A stretch of 64,000 bases of DNA from UBA6926 sp045562535 (lineage in GTDB: Bacteria; Chloroflexota; Dehalococcoidia; UBA6926), in the NCBI GenBank assembly GCA_045562535.1, contig JBJKVP010000008.1, forward strand, positions 85,855-149,854, written 5' to 3'. Positions 15,486-24,797 of the stretch are shown in pieces. Position 1 is the first letter of the stretch; each line of letters begins with the position of its first letter. Made by a program: the position numbers and the translations under genes. The notes under the pieces were generated by a model, which worked only from the letters and a program-made list of their open reading frames with translations, was not told the DNA's origin and made no database searches.

Positions 15486-16412
15486 ATGTCGATCGCTTAC
15501 TTATTTCCAGGCCAAGGGGCTCAAGCTGTTGGAATGGGCAAAGACGCATACGATTCCAACCAAAATGCTAAGTCAATTTTTGATGAAGCTGATTCATCAC
15601 TAGGATTTTCATTATCAGATATCTGTTTTAATGGACCTGAGGATACACTTACACAAACCATCAACACCCAACCAGCAATACTAACTGCAAGCGTTGCAAT
15701 GTTAGAAGCATCTCGATCCGTTTTGGCTGAAAAAGGATACTCTGAACCTTCATTTGTTGCAGGTCATAGTTTGGGAGAATATTCAGCTCTCGTTGCTGCA
15801 GGATCTTTAACATTCCAAGAGGCAGTTAAACTCGTTCGAGAGCGAGGTAAACTTATGCAAGCTGCTGGAGATGCATCAGAAGGTGCAATGGCAGCAGTGA
15901 TGGGTATGGAGGAGTCAAAATTAGAAGAAATTTGTTCTGCAAATGGGGTAGATATGGCTAATTTGAATTCTACCGACCAGATAGTTATTAGTGGATCAAA
16001 ATCCGGGATTGAAAAAGCACAAAAAATGGCAGAAGAAGCAGGTGCAAGAAGAGTCGTTGCTCTGAAAGTCAGCGCAGCTTTTCATTCTTCGTTGATGGAT
16101 CCGGCCGTTCCTGGTATGCGAGATGCGCTTAACAAATCCGCGATAAAAGAGCCAAATATCCCCGTTGTAGCAAACGTAACTGCTCAACCTTTGAGTGACC
16201 AGCAAGATATATTAGAGGAACTAGCTAAACAGATTCGAAGTCCGGTCCAATGGTTTAGAACGATCCAGTATTTGGATGCCCAAGGTGTAGACACCTACAT
16301 CGAAATAGGACCAGGACGAGTTTTAACCGGATTAGTAAAAAGAATACTAGGAGAAGCCCAGACAATTAATATATCTAACATGGAAGACCTGGAAAAATTA
16401 AGTGGCAGTTAA
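15486..16412 (+). CDS. fabD: Malonyl-CoA:ACP transacylase FabD
   Basis: 308 residues from ATG 15486, the usual FabD length; the frame is open further upstream through rpmF, but homology begins at MSIAYLFPGQGAQ. The oxyanion loop is PGQGAQ, the nucleophile elbow is GHSLGEYS with Ser95, and the catalytic His lies in AAFHSSLM near residue 200. NVTAQPL and the C-terminal EIGPGRVLTGL complete the acyltransferase fold. It transfers malonyl groups from CoA to the acyl carrier protein encoded at 16894, for fatty acid synthesis. AAGGAG is 11 bases before the start. The next gene, nusB, starts at or just after its stop. Confidence 0.95.
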   Translation: MSIAYLFPGQGAQAVGMGKDAYDSNQNAKSIFDEADSSLGFSLSDICFNGPEDTLTQTINTQPAILTASVAMLEASRSVLAEKGYSEPSFVAGHSLGEYSALVAAGSLTFQEAVKLVRERGKLMQAAGDASEGAMAAVMGMEESKLEEICSANGVDMANLNSTDQIVISGSKSGIEKAQKMAEEAGARRVVALKVSAAFHSSLMDPAVPGMRDALNKSAIKEPNIPVVANVTAQPLSDQQDILEELAKQIRSPVQWFRTIQYLDAQGVDTYIEIGPGRVLTGLVKRILGEAQTINISNMEDLEKLSGS

Positions 16413-16437
16413 AATACCTACGGAAAAGGATGTATTA

Positions 16438-16854
16438 GTGATATCACATGCCGCGAAAAGGAAAGCTCGGCGTCTAGTACTCCAATCCATGTATGAATGG
16501 GACAGCGTTCGCCATAATCCTGTTACAGCTTTATCAAGACTAATAAACTTAGAAGAAGAGACTACTATTCAAGAGTTCGCTAGAGATTTGATGGAATCAT
16601 ACAGCGAGAAAAACCGTGAGATTAACGATTTGATCGCTGAATATGCTCCTCAATATCCCGTTAACCAATTGGCAATTATAGATAGAAATGTTTTGCGAAT
16701 CGCCCTAACCGAAATAACCCAAGGTATGACTCCACCCAAAGCAGCGATTAACGAAGCTGTAACATTAGCTAAGTCTTTCGGCAGCGAAAAATCAGGTGGT
16801 TTTATCAACGGAGTCTTAGGAACAGCGGTTGCGCAACTTTGTCCTGACCTCTAA
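16438..16854 (+). CDS. nusB: Transcription antitermination factor NusB
   Basis: An all-helical protein of about 138 residues with the NusB pattern: AKRKARRLVLQSMYEWD at the N-terminus, the middle helix IDRNVLRIALTEI, then PPKAAINEAVTLAKSFGSEKSGGFINGVL. The C-terminal element (K.fg.e.s..FiNGVL) is nearly invariant in the family. NusB with NusE binds boxA RNA and keeps RNA polymerase from terminating in rRNA operons. Two starts are possible: GTG 16402, overlapping fabD by 11 bases with no good ribosome-binding site, or GTG 16438 with AAGGAT seven bases upstream and family-like N-terminus. I chose the latter. Confidence 0.93.
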   Translation: MISHAAKRKARRLVLQSMYEWDSVRHNPVTALSRLINLEEETTIQEFARDLMESYSEKNREINDLIAEYAPQYPVNQLAIIDRNVLRIALTEITQGMTPPKAAINEAVTLAKSFGSEKSGGFINGVLGTAVAQLCPDL

Positions 16855-16893
16855 TCTATAAATGTTAAATAAATATATATGGAGGTGGTTTAG

Positions 16894-17154
16894 GTGGCCA
16901 CAGTTGCAGATAGGGTTATACAAGTTATTGTTGACCAACTAGGTATAGATGAAGGTGATGTGTCTTTAAAGTCATCATTTACCGAAGATTTGGACGCCGA
17001 TTCGTTAGATATGGTGGAACTGGTAATGGGCCTTGAAGAAGAATTCAGCTCATCTGGAATAGAAATAGAAATCCCTGATGAGGAAGCAGAAAAGATTATT
17101 AACGTACAGGACGCAGTTTCATTCTTAAACAGTTTAGGAATAGAAGACGAATAG
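16894..17154 (+). CDS. acpP: Acyl carrier protein
   Basis: An 86-residue acidic helical protein. The 4'-phosphopantetheine attachment motif is DADSLDMVELVM with Ser37, followed by the conserved acidic helix that binds fatty-acid synthesis enzymes (LEEEF). It carries growing acyl chains as thioesters and is the acceptor for FabD encoded two genes upstream. The GTG start at 16894 lies behind a strong GGAGGTGG site, consistent with the high expression expected. It is slightly longer than the typical 77-80 residues because of an extended C-terminal helix (VQDAVSFLNSLGIEDE). The gap to the glycosylase gene is about 50 bases and includes a T-rich stretch with no convincing hairpin. Confidence 0.95.
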   Translation: MATVADRVIQVIVDQLGIDEGDVSLKSSFTEDLDADSLDMVELVMGLEEEFSSSGIEIEIPDEEAEKIINVQDAVSFLNSLGIEDE

Positions 17155-17208
17155 ACATTTAAGGCGTAAGGTCCGCTGTTTCTTTTTTTAGATATTAGGT
17201 TGCATCAT

Positions 17209-17862
17209 ATGAGCATGGAATCAAGTCAAACTCGTTTAGAATTGATGGTGAGCGAAATGCGCTCTTGTCGAGCCTGCCCACTATCCTCCGAGCGAACTAA
17301 TGTGGTTCCAGGCACCGGTCCTATTGATGCGGAAGTAATGTTTATAGGAGAAGCACCAGGAGCAAACGAGGATATTAAAGGCGAACCTTTTGTGGGGCAA
17401 TCGGGAAAGTTATTAGATACCCTTCTATCCTCCATAGAATTAGATCGGGATTCCGTATACATTACTAATACAGTAAAATGTAGACCCCCCAATAATAGGG
17501 ATCCGCTTCCATCCGAATTGGATACTTGCCAAGACCATTGGCTAGACGCACAAATCGCTCTAATTCAACCTAGAATAATAGTTCCTTTAGGAAGACATGC
17601 TCTAAATAGAATATTACCGGGAACAACAATAGGGAAAAGCCATGGGAAAACGTTCCATAAATTAGGTTTTACAATATACCCAATTTATCATCCTGCCGCA
17701 GGTCTCAGGCAAATTAGATATAAGGAGCTTCTGATAGAAGATTTTAAAAACTTGAAAACCTTGTTAGGTAGTAAACAAGAACCTAGTAAAGAATCTAAGC
17801 ACAATGCAACAAATCAAAATGAATTATTAACAAACGAAAACCAACAAATAAATCTGTTTTAA
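17209..17862 (+). CDS. Family 4 uracil-DNA glycosylase (Fe-S)
   Basis: About 217 residues of the bacterial/archaeal family 4 (UDGa) type. The first iron-sulfur cysteines are in CRACPLS (Cys20, Cys23), and the third and fourth in KCRPPNNRDP and the downstream DTCQDHW. The uracil-binding loop is GEAPGANEDIKGEPFVGQSG and the DNA-intercalation motif is IYHPAA. The enzyme removes uracil arising from cytosine deamination to start base excision repair. A low-complexity Asn/Gln-rich tail (about 25 residues) extends beyond the usual end. TTG 17200 is also in frame, but ATG 17209 or 17215 is more likely. It is encoded 17 bases before the RNase J gene, so they may share a transcript. Confidence 0.92.
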   Translation: MSMESSQTRLELMVSEMRSCRACPLSSERTNVVPGTGPIDAEVMFIGEAPGANEDIKGEPFVGQSGKLLDTLLSSIELDRDSVYITNTVKCRPPNNRDPLPSELDTCQDHWLDAQIALIQPRIIVPLGRHALNRILPGTTIGKSHGKTFHKLGFTIYPIYHPAAGLRQIRYKELLIEDFKNLKTLLGSKQEPSKESKHNATNQNELLTNENQQINLF

Positions 17863-17879
17863 TAAAGGCACAAATACAA

Positions 17880-19532
17880 ATGGAAAATATAAAAATCATA
17901 CCTTTTGGCGGTCTCGGCAAAATAGGCAAGAATATGCTTGCACTTGAATTAAATAACTCTATATTAATTATCGACTGTGGTGTTATGTTCCCGGACGAAA
18001 CCATGCACGGAGTAGATGTTGTTATTCCAGACTACGAATACCTTGAAAAAAGGAAAAACTCAATCGAGGGAATAGTTATCACCCATGGTCATGAGGATCA
18101 TATAGGAGGGCTTCCTCATATACTTCCGCAGCTACAAGCACCTGTATATGGAACCGCCTTATCAATGGGTCTTGTTTCAGCGAAACTGAAAAATACAAAG
18201 TCAGTCAAAAAAAACCTTGTCAACACCGTAGAACCAGGAGAACCTTTTGATTTAGGACCATTCAATATAACCCTTTTTAACGTCAACCACAGTATCCCAG
18301 ATGCGGCCGGAATTATAATTAAAACTCCTCTGGGAACAATCGTCCATACTGGAGATTTCAAACTTGATCACACTCCAGTTCATGGTAAGCCAACCGACTT
18401 CCATCGAATTTCTGAGGTTGGAGATTCTGGAGTTTTACTATTACTCTCTGATTCAACATATGCCGATACACCTGGCTACACACCATCAGAGGAAATTGTC
18501 GGAAAAAGCCTGGATAGAATTATTGGGGAAGCTCCTTCTAGGGTGATTGTAGCTAGTTTTGCGTCACTAATTTCTAGAATTCAGCAAATTGGTAACGCAG
18601 CTGTAAACCATAATAGAAAGATGGGAATAGTTGGTCGCAGTATGATAGATAACGTACGGTTAGCAACGGAAATGGGGTTCTTAAATCTGCCTTCGGGAAC
18701 CATTTTATCTGATAATCAATTAAAATCTCACCCTCCAGAATCAACAATAATAATGACAACTGGAGCACAAGGTGAACCAACATCTGCGTTAGCCAAGATG
18801 TCTACAAATCAACATCCTAGCGTGACGATCCAACCCGAAGACACCATAATACTCTCCTCAAACCCAATACCTGGTAATGAAACATCCGTGGCCCGAACAA
18901 TAGACAATTTATTCAAGTTAGGTGCCAATGTTTTATATAGCCGTGTGGAGCAAGTACATGTTAGGGGTCACGCCAGCCAAGAAGAGTTAAAATTATTACT
19001 CCGACTAGTTAAACCTAAATTTTTCATTCCAATCCATGGAGATCATCGACATCTCGTGCATCATTCACGCTTAGCCCAGTCAGTAGGCATGTCGGAAAAA
19101 AGTATATTTGTTATGGAGAATGGCGACGTTTTAGATATTAATTCGAAGCATAAAGCTAAAATTGTTAATAAAATACCTCTACGTGATAACTATGTCGATG
19201 GAAAAGAAACAGGCAAGATTACCAACAAGATCCTAAAGGACCGAGCCAACCTTTCAAAACAAGGTGTATTCTCTATTTCAATAGCACTTGATATTGAAAC
19301 AGGTGATTTAGTAGGAAACCCAGAAATAACTTCAAAAGGGTTTATAGAAACCGAAGAATCCGTTAGCCTAATCGAAACCGCTTGTGAGATTGTTGAAGAT
19401 GTATTAGATTCTATCGAAGACAAGAGTGATCTAAATCAAATGGAGAGAAAAATATCTGAACAGGTATCGAATTTTCTTTATAAACAAACGAGAATGAGGC
19501 CTGTAGTAATCACCACCTCTGTGGAAGTCTAA
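17880..19532 (+). CDS. rnj: Ribonuclease J
   Basis: A 550-residue metallo-beta-lactamase/beta-CASP ribonuclease. The opening IKIIPFGGLGKIGKNM is typical of RNase J, the zinc motif is THGHEDHIGG (residues 68-77), and later metal ligands are in NVNHSIPDA and HTGDFK. The beta-CASP domain follows, with SNPIPGNE and VHVRGHASQEELKLLLRLVKPKFFIPIHGD. The C-terminal domain of about 100 residues that supports dimerisation is present. RNase J combines 5'-to-3' exo- and endonuclease activity and is the main mRNA decay enzyme in lineages lacking RNase E. ATG 17880 has an AAAGG site upstream. Whether it is the J1 or J2 type cannot be decided from one copy. Confidence 0.95.
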   Translation: MENIKIIPFGGLGKIGKNMLALELNNSILIIDCGVMFPDETMHGVDVVIPDYEYLEKRKNSIEGIVITHGHEDHIGGLPHILPQLQAPVYGTALSMGLVSAKLKNTKSVKKNLVNTVEPGEPFDLGPFNITLFNVNHSIPDAAGIIIKTPLGTIVHTGDFKLDHTPVHGKPTDFHRISEVGDSGVLLLLSDSTYADTPGYTPSEEIVGKSLDRIIGEAPSRVIVASFASLISRIQQIGNAAVNHNRKMGIVGRSMIDNVRLATEMGFLNLPSGTILSDNQLKSHPPESTIIMTTGAQGEPTSALAKMSTNQHPSVTIQPEDTIILSSNPIPGNETSVARTIDNLFKLGANVLYSRVEQVHVRGHASQEELKLLLRLVKPKFFIPIHGDHRHLVHHSRLAQSVGMSEKSIFVMENGDVLDINSKHKAKIVNKIPLRDNYVDGKETGKITNKILKDRANLSKQGVFSISIALDIETGDLVGNPEITSKGFIETEESVSLIETACEIVEDVLDSIEDKSDLNQMERKISEQVSNFLYKQTRMRPVVITTSVEV

Positions 19533-19579
19533 TTGATATTTTTACAGAAGCATAAAAGTAGCTTTGGGGGGGGTAAAAA

Positions 19580-21985
19580 ATGACGACACCACTAGATAAG
19601 GAAAATGATGGGGCTTTAAGCCATCTTAGGATACTAGAATACGGAGATATTCCGGCCTCGTATGCAACCAGATGGCTTGGAGATTTAGGCGCTGACGTTA
19701 TTAAGATTGAGAAACCCGGTGGTGACGGCGCGAGAATGCTTGGACCGTTTTCCGGAAATGTTCCTGATCCAGAGAAGAGCCTAACTTTTATAAATGCAAA
19801 TCTAAATAAACGATCCATAGTTCTGGATCTAGAAAGTTCAGAAAAAGATAAAGAAACGTTTCTAAAATTAATAGCTAGCGCGGATGCTTTTGTTGAATCG
19901 ACCCATCCAGGAACATTCGATGGTTGGGGCCTTTCACAAGAGGTTTTACTAAATGCAAACAGAAATCTTGTAACCACTTCGATAACCCCTTTTGGACAAA
20001 CTGGTCCGTACTCAAAATACCGAGGTTCTCACGGGGTTGTTGAAGCACTTGCAGGTTTCATGAGTGCCCACGGGGATGACAACATGCCACCGGTAGTTAC
20101 TCCTAACCATATTACTTATCAAGTGGCAAGCGTCCATGGTGCTTATCTAACACTTGCAGGAATCCGCCATAGTAAAAGATCTGGTAAAGGCCAACAAATA
20201 GACCAATCGATTCAAGAAAGTATTACCTATATGGGCTCTAGTGCAGTAGCAAGATATACGGATAGAAGTGAGATTGTGGAGCGAAATGGAGCGAAACCAC
20301 AAGGAGGAGCTTCTAATATTTTTCGTTGCAAAGATGGGAAATATATCTATATATCAATATACATACTTCCCCACTGGCACAAAATAACAAGGGAATGGAT
20401 GGAAGATCCTGTACTATCAGGAGAAGAATGGGATGACGCTCAATATAGAGGAGATAATGGCGACGTTATAAATGTACTTTTACAATCATTTATTGAACAA
20501 TTTGATGCTGCAGATTTCGTCGCACAATGTCAAGAACGTGGGTTACCGTGTTCGCCTGTGAATACTCCTGGAGAATTCATGAACAGCGAACAACTCAAAT
20601 CGAGAAATTGGATACAAACTCTTCACCATCCAGTAATTGGTGAATACCAAGCTCCTGGGTTCCTATTTAAGATGGACAAAACACCTATGCGAGCATGGAA
20701 GCATTCTCCAACTTTGGGCGAGCATCAAAAAGAAATACTTGCAGAAATAGAAAACCTTGAAACAAAAAAAGAAACTCACCAGAATACTGAACTTGTATCT
20801 CCAGAAGCCCCTATGCTTAGTGGCATCCGTGTCGCTGATCTTACGCGTTTCTTTGCGGGTCCTATAGGCACCATGTTTTTGGGGTTTTATGGAGCCGAGG
20901 TCATAAAGCTAGAGAGTGAGCTATTAGTAGCAAACCGCGACCAAGTTTTATACCCCGATATGAATAGAAATAAGTTAAGTGCGACTTTCGATCTAAGGAA
21001 TGACCAAGGAAAATCTTTGTTAGATGAACTTTTGAAAAAAAGTGATGTTCTAATCGATAATTTCTCCCCTCGTGTTATAGACCGCTTGGGATTTGGTTGG
21101 GACCGAGTTCGAACGATTAACCCTGGGATAATACAAATTACAGCACCTGGAATGGGCCTAGACGGGCCTTTAACGAACTGGGTAACATGGGGGAATCAGC
21201 TTGTTGCATACACCGGGCTAACTCATATGTGGGCCTTTGAAGAGTCATCAATGGATGCTCATGGAAAACTGGTTGTACCAGATTATTTAGGCGCTTCTCT
21301 TGTCGCTTTATCCTCGATAGCAGCTATCGAATATCGTGACAGAACTGGGATTGGCCAATTCATCGAACTTGCCCAAGTTGAAGCGCAAGGAGCAATAATG
21401 GGGCCTTCCATATTGGATGCAACAGTTAACAAAAACGAATGGGATGCTTCAGGATATGGGGAAATATTAGGAGATCATTACGCTCCCTACGGTGCATACC
21501 CTTGTAAAGGGGATGATAATTGGATTGTTGTAGCTGTATCTGAAGAATCAGAATGGGAAGGCTTAGTCAATGCTCTTGGAAATCCCACATGGATTAATGA
21601 TGAAAAGTATTCCTCTTATGAAAAGCGCAAGGAAAACCAAAAAGAGTTGGATGCGCAAATAGGTGCGTGGAGTTCCGAATACACCCGGTATCAAGCTATG
21701 CGTATACTCCAGAATAACGGAGTACCAGCTGGTGCCGTGTTAAATGGAGAAGATCTTTACAGTAATATACATTTAAGAAAAAGAGGACACATTGTAGATA
21801 TTCACGAACCTCCGTGGGGAGACCTATCACACCAAGGACTCCCGGCAATCCCAGGAATGTCAGAGGCTCACGCAGATGGCTTGCCACCTTGGATCGGAGA
21901 CCACAACAATTATGTTTTTGGAGAAATACTAGGAATGACAGACAAAGATATAAATGAGGGTATCAACTCAGGCGCAATCAACTAA
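19580..21985 (+). CDS. Double-domain type III (CaiB/BaiF) CoA-transferase, copy 1
   Basis: 801 residues made of two complete CaiB/BaiF modules joined by a charged linker (about 385-410); ordinary family members have about 400. Module 1 starts LSHLRILEYGDIPASYAT, module 2 LSGIRVADLTRFFAGPIG. Aligning each module backwards from its (T/S)GxGQ element, the catalytic Asp position is Tyr180 in module 1 and Asp568 (VVPDYLGAS) in module 2. Only the C-terminal half therefore looks able to form the aspartyl-CoA intermediate. These enzymes move CoA between acids and acyl-CoAs (formate/oxalate, carnitine, benzylsuccinate and others); the substrate here is unknown. Eight consecutive G bases lie just before the start. 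A tandem paralogue follows 59 bases downstream. Confidence 0.87.
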   Translation: MTTPLDKENDGALSHLRILEYGDIPASYATRWLGDLGADVIKIEKPGGDGARMLGPFSGNVPDPEKSLTFINANLNKRSIVLDLESSEKDKETFLKLIASADAFVESTHPGTFDGWGLSQEVLLNANRNLVTTSITPFGQTGPYSKYRGSHGVVEALAGFMSAHGDDNMPPVVTPNHITYQVASVHGAYLTLAGIRHSKRSGKGQQIDQSIQESITYMGSSAVARYTDRSEIVERNGAKPQGGASNIFRCKDGKYIYISIYILPHWHKITREWMEDPVLSGEEWDDAQYRGDNGDVINVLLQSFIEQFDAADFVAQCQERGLPCSPVNTPGEFMNSEQLKSRNWIQTLHHPVIGEYQAPGFLFKMDKTPMRAWKHSPTLGEHQKEILAEIENLETKKETHQNTELVSPEAPMLSGIRVADLTRFFAGPIGTMFLGFYGAEVIKLESELLVANRDQVLYPDMNRNKLSATFDLRNDQGKSLLDELLKKSDVLIDNFSPRVIDRLGFGWDRVRTINPGIIQITAPGMGLDGPLTNWVTWGNQLVAYTGLTHMWAFEESSMDAHGKLVVPDYLGASLVALSSIAAIEYRDRTGIGQFIELAQVEAQGAIMGPSILDATVNKNEWDASGYGEILGDHYAPYGAYPCKGDDNWIVVAVSEESEWEGLVNALGNPTWINDEKYSSYEKRKENQKELDAQIGAWSSEYTRYQAMRILQNNGVPAGAVLNGEDLYSNIHLRKRGHIVDIHEPPWGDLSHQGLPAIPGMSEAHADGLPPWIGDHNNYVFGEILGMTDKDINEGINSGAIN

Positions 21986-22044
21986 ATAGTATTTGCTCTT
22001 TTTTTGCAAATTAAACCTACTCTTAGATAAGACGGAGGTGACAA

Positions 22045-24453
22045 ATGCCAGAAAATACAAATGAAAATGCTAGGGGGGCGCTGAGTCACTTACGCATCTT
22101 AGAATATGGTGGCATTCCTTCGTCCTATGCAACCCGATGGCTGGGCGATTTAGGCGCAGATATCATTAAAATTGAACCGCTTGAAGGCGATCCCAATAGA
22201 TTACTGCCGCCTTTTGCCAATAATATAGAAGATTCTGAACGAAGCCTAAGTTTTATCAATGCAAATCTAAACAAGAGATCTGTTGTCCTCGATATAGTAG
22301 GCTCCCCTGAAGACAGGGAAACGTTTTTGCAGCTTATAGAAACTGCAGATGCTCTTATCGAATCAACCAATCCAGGATACCTAGAAGAACTAGGCTTAGA
22401 CCAAGAAATCCTCTTAGGAAAAAATAAAAGGTTAGTTACAACATCCATAACGCCATTTGGAGAAACTGGCCCTTACTCAAACTATAAAGGGTCCCAAGCG
22501 ATTGTGGAGGCGCTATCCGGGTTTATGTCAGTTCACGGTGATGACCTAATGCCCCCTGTAGTAACTCCAAATCACATAACCTATCAATTAGCTGGAGTAC
22601 ACTCATCATATTTAACACTTGCAGGCATACGTCATGCTAGACGATCAGGACACGGCCAAAAAATCGATCAAGCGTTAACAGAAAGTATCTCCTACATGGC
22701 TATGAGCGCCATTGCGCGGTACTCGGGAAGAAATGAAGTGCTGAAGCGCCATGGGATAAAAGGGCAAGCAGGCGCTTCTAATATTTTTCGGTGTAAAGAT
22801 GGGAAATATATATATATGTCAATATTCATTGTTCCTCATTGGCATAAAATCACAAAGGAATGGATGGAAGATCCACTACTATCAGGGATTGAGTGGGATG
22901 ACCCGGACTACCGCGAAGAAAACGCAGATGTAATAAATATGGCGATGAAAGATTTTGTAGGCCAATTCACATCGGAAGATTTTGTAGATCAATGTCAGAA
23001 AAGAGGCCTTCCTTGCGCCCCAGTGAATACGCCTGGCGATTTTATGCAAAGCGAGCATTTAATACAGAGAGAATGGGTACAAAAGATCGATCATCCCATT
23101 ATAGGTGAATATGAGGCCCCGGGATTTCCATTTAAAATGGAAAAAACCCCCATGAAAGTTTGGCGCTCTTCTCCAACACTAGGACAACATCAGGATGAAA
23201 TCATAAATGAACTAAGTAAAAGACCCAGAAAAAATAGAAATGCAATCCCTCAAGAAAAATTAGAACCCAAAGATAGTCCGATGTTAAAGGGTATCCGGGT
23301 AGCGGACCTTTCCAGATTTTTTGCGGGTCCGATAGGCACTATGTTTATGGGGTTTTATGGTGCAGAGGTAATAAAGCTCGAATCTGAATTACTGGTCGCA
23401 ACTAGAGAGGGTGTCCTATACCCTGATATGAATCGAAATAAGCTAAGCGCAACATTTGATTTGAGGAATAGTGATGGCAAATTACTATTAGAAGCTCTAC
23501 TAAAAGAGAGTGATATTTTTATCGATAATTTTTCCCCTAGAGTGATTGATCGGTTAGGTTTTGGGTGGGACAAAACAAAAACCATCAACCCTGGATTAAT
23601 ACAAATAACTGCGCCTGGTATGGGGCTAGATGGACCACTTACAGACTGGGTCACTTGGGGAACTCAGCTACTAGCATACACAGGGATGATACATATGTGG
23701 GGGCACGAAGAATCACCTATGGAATCACACGGTAAAATAGTTATACCAGATTATTTAGGTGCAGCAGTTGTTGCGTTATCCTCACTTGCCGCGATAGAGT
23801 ATCGCGACTTAACCGGTGAAGGCCAGTTCATTGAATTAGCACAACTAGAAGCTCAAGGAGCACTGATGGGACCGTCTATCCTAGATAGCACAGTAAATAA
23901 AAAAGAATGGGATGCACAAGGATACAACGAAGTACTCGGTCAACAATATTCGCCCTATGGCGCTTACCCTTGTCTTGGAGAAGATGAATGGATTGTCATA
24001 GCTGTAGAAACCGAAAAAGAGTGGCAAGGATTGAAAATTGCGTTGGGTGAACCAAAGTGGGTTAATGACAAAAAATTTAACTCTAGTAAAGATAGGAAAA
24101 CTAATAGAAAAGAGCTAGATTCAAATATTGCTAATTGGTCTTCTTCTCACTACCCTCATCCATTGATGCACCTTCTTCAATCTTTAGGAGTGCCAGCAGG
24201 AGTTATGCTCAAAGGAGAACACCTTTTGAACAACCAACAAATGAGATCCAGATCTCATGTAGTCGATAACAACCAAGCCCCATGGGGGAAGTTATCACAT
24301 CAAGGATTACCTGGAATACCGTCAATGTCTGTATCTTGGGCTAATGGTAGAACGCCCTTAATGGGTGATGATAACGATTATGTATTCCAAAAAATACTAG
24401 GCCTATCAAACAAGGAAATAAAGAAATTCAAAAATTTAGGAGCAATCAAATAA
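22045..24453 (+). CDS. Double-domain type III (CaiB/BaiF) CoA-transferase, copy 2
   Basis: 802 residues, co-linear with the upstream gene along its whole length and plainly a tandem duplicate: both start with ALSHLRILEYG and share GASNIFRCKDGKYIY and FFAGPIGTMF. The same asymmetry is present: Tyr180 replaces the catalytic Asp in module 1 while Asp569 (VIPDYLGAA) is kept in module 2. Differences concentrate in the linker (about 390-412, here rich in Lys/Arg/Asn) and in loops near the expected substrate pocket, suggesting the copies handle different acids or form a heteromer. A GGAGGTGAC ribosome-binding site precedes ATG 22045. It is convergent with the DUF971 gene after 20 bases, with no strong terminator seen. 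Confidence 0.87.
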   Translation: MPENTNENARGALSHLRILEYGGIPSSYATRWLGDLGADIIKIEPLEGDPNRLLPPFANNIEDSERSLSFINANLNKRSVVLDIVGSPEDRETFLQLIETADALIESTNPGYLEELGLDQEILLGKNKRLVTTSITPFGETGPYSNYKGSQAIVEALSGFMSVHGDDLMPPVVTPNHITYQLAGVHSSYLTLAGIRHARRSGHGQKIDQALTESISYMAMSAIARYSGRNEVLKRHGIKGQAGASNIFRCKDGKYIYMSIFIVPHWHKITKEWMEDPLLSGIEWDDPDYREENADVINMAMKDFVGQFTSEDFVDQCQKRGLPCAPVNTPGDFMQSEHLIQREWVQKIDHPIIGEYEAPGFPFKMEKTPMKVWRSSPTLGQHQDEIINELSKRPRKNRNAIPQEKLEPKDSPMLKGIRVADLSRFFAGPIGTMFMGFYGAEVIKLESELLVATREGVLYPDMNRNKLSATFDLRNSDGKLLLEALLKESDIFIDNFSPRVIDRLGFGWDKTKTINPGLIQITAPGMGLDGPLTDWVTWGTQLLAYTGMIHMWGHEESPMESHGKIVIPDYLGAAVVALSSLAAIEYRDLTGEGQFIELAQLEAQGALMGPSILDSTVNKKEWDAQGYNEVLGQQYSPYGAYPCLGEDEWIVIAVETEKEWQGLKIALGEPKWVNDKKFNSSKDRKTNRKELDSNIANWSSSHYPHPLMHLLQSLGVPAGVMLKGEHLLNNQQMRSRSHVVDNNQAPWGKLSHQGLPGIPSMSVSWANGRTPLMGDDNDYVFQKILGLSNKEIKKFKNLGAIK

Positions 24454-24473
24454 TTAAACCCAGTGTTTAGTAA

Positions 24474-24797
24474 TTAGCCACCCATCACCGATTCTAATTC
24501 TCGAAGATATCTGAAAGGATAGATCCCTGTTTCGTGAGCATCAGACCACAAAAATTGAACAGCATAACGCCCGATACTCATCCAATCTATTGCTATAACA
24601 TCTTCGGGTACATCTTTTTCAAATACTACTCTTTGGTTCGTTCCTTCTAAAACGCAAATAGCACAGGGGCAATTACCCCGAAGGAATCGGTAGGGAAATG
24701 CGCTTCCTCTCCCATCTGACCAAACTACATGTATACCGTCAGGTTCAAGCCTGAGATGTTTAATTTGAGGAGGCGTTTGGTTTTCTGCTGAGCTCAC
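24474..24797 (-). CDS. DUF971 / GBBH-like N-terminal domain protein
   Basis: 107 residues with the DUF971 fold also found at the N-terminus of gamma-butyrobetaine hydroxylase: HLRLEPDGIHVVWSDG, then YRFLRGNCPCAICV with clustered cysteines, and YAVQFLWSDAHETGIYPFRYLREL at the end. Stand-alone members are linked to Fe-S or iron-dependent proteins (some sit beside mrp/apbC genes) but lack a firm function. The GTG start overlaps the TGA stop of ilvD (GTGA), so translation is coupled to the Fe-S enzyme IlvD. A role in supporting that cluster is a reasonable but untested idea. Confidence 0.82.
   Translation of the reverse strand: MSSAENQTPPQIKHLRLEPDGIHVVWSDGRGSAFPYRFLRGNCPCAICVLEGTNQRVVFEKDVPEDVIAIDWMSIGRYAVQFLWSDAHETGIYPFRYLRELESVMGG

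Noticed and set aside
17155..17200. Possible intrinsic terminator after acpP (T-rich stretch at 17181-17189)
   Set aside because: Upstream bases form at most three GC pairs; not enough for a stem.
19510..19977. Minus-strand open frame (155 codons) over the start of CoA-transferase copy 1
   Set aside because: Shadow of a conserved gene and its promoter region; no domain seen.
21991..22011. ATTTGC ... GCAAAT inverted repeat between the two CoA-transferase genes
   Set aside because: The T-run is in the loop and not after the stem, so it is not an intrinsic terminator; six AT-rich pairs are expected by chance in this DNA.
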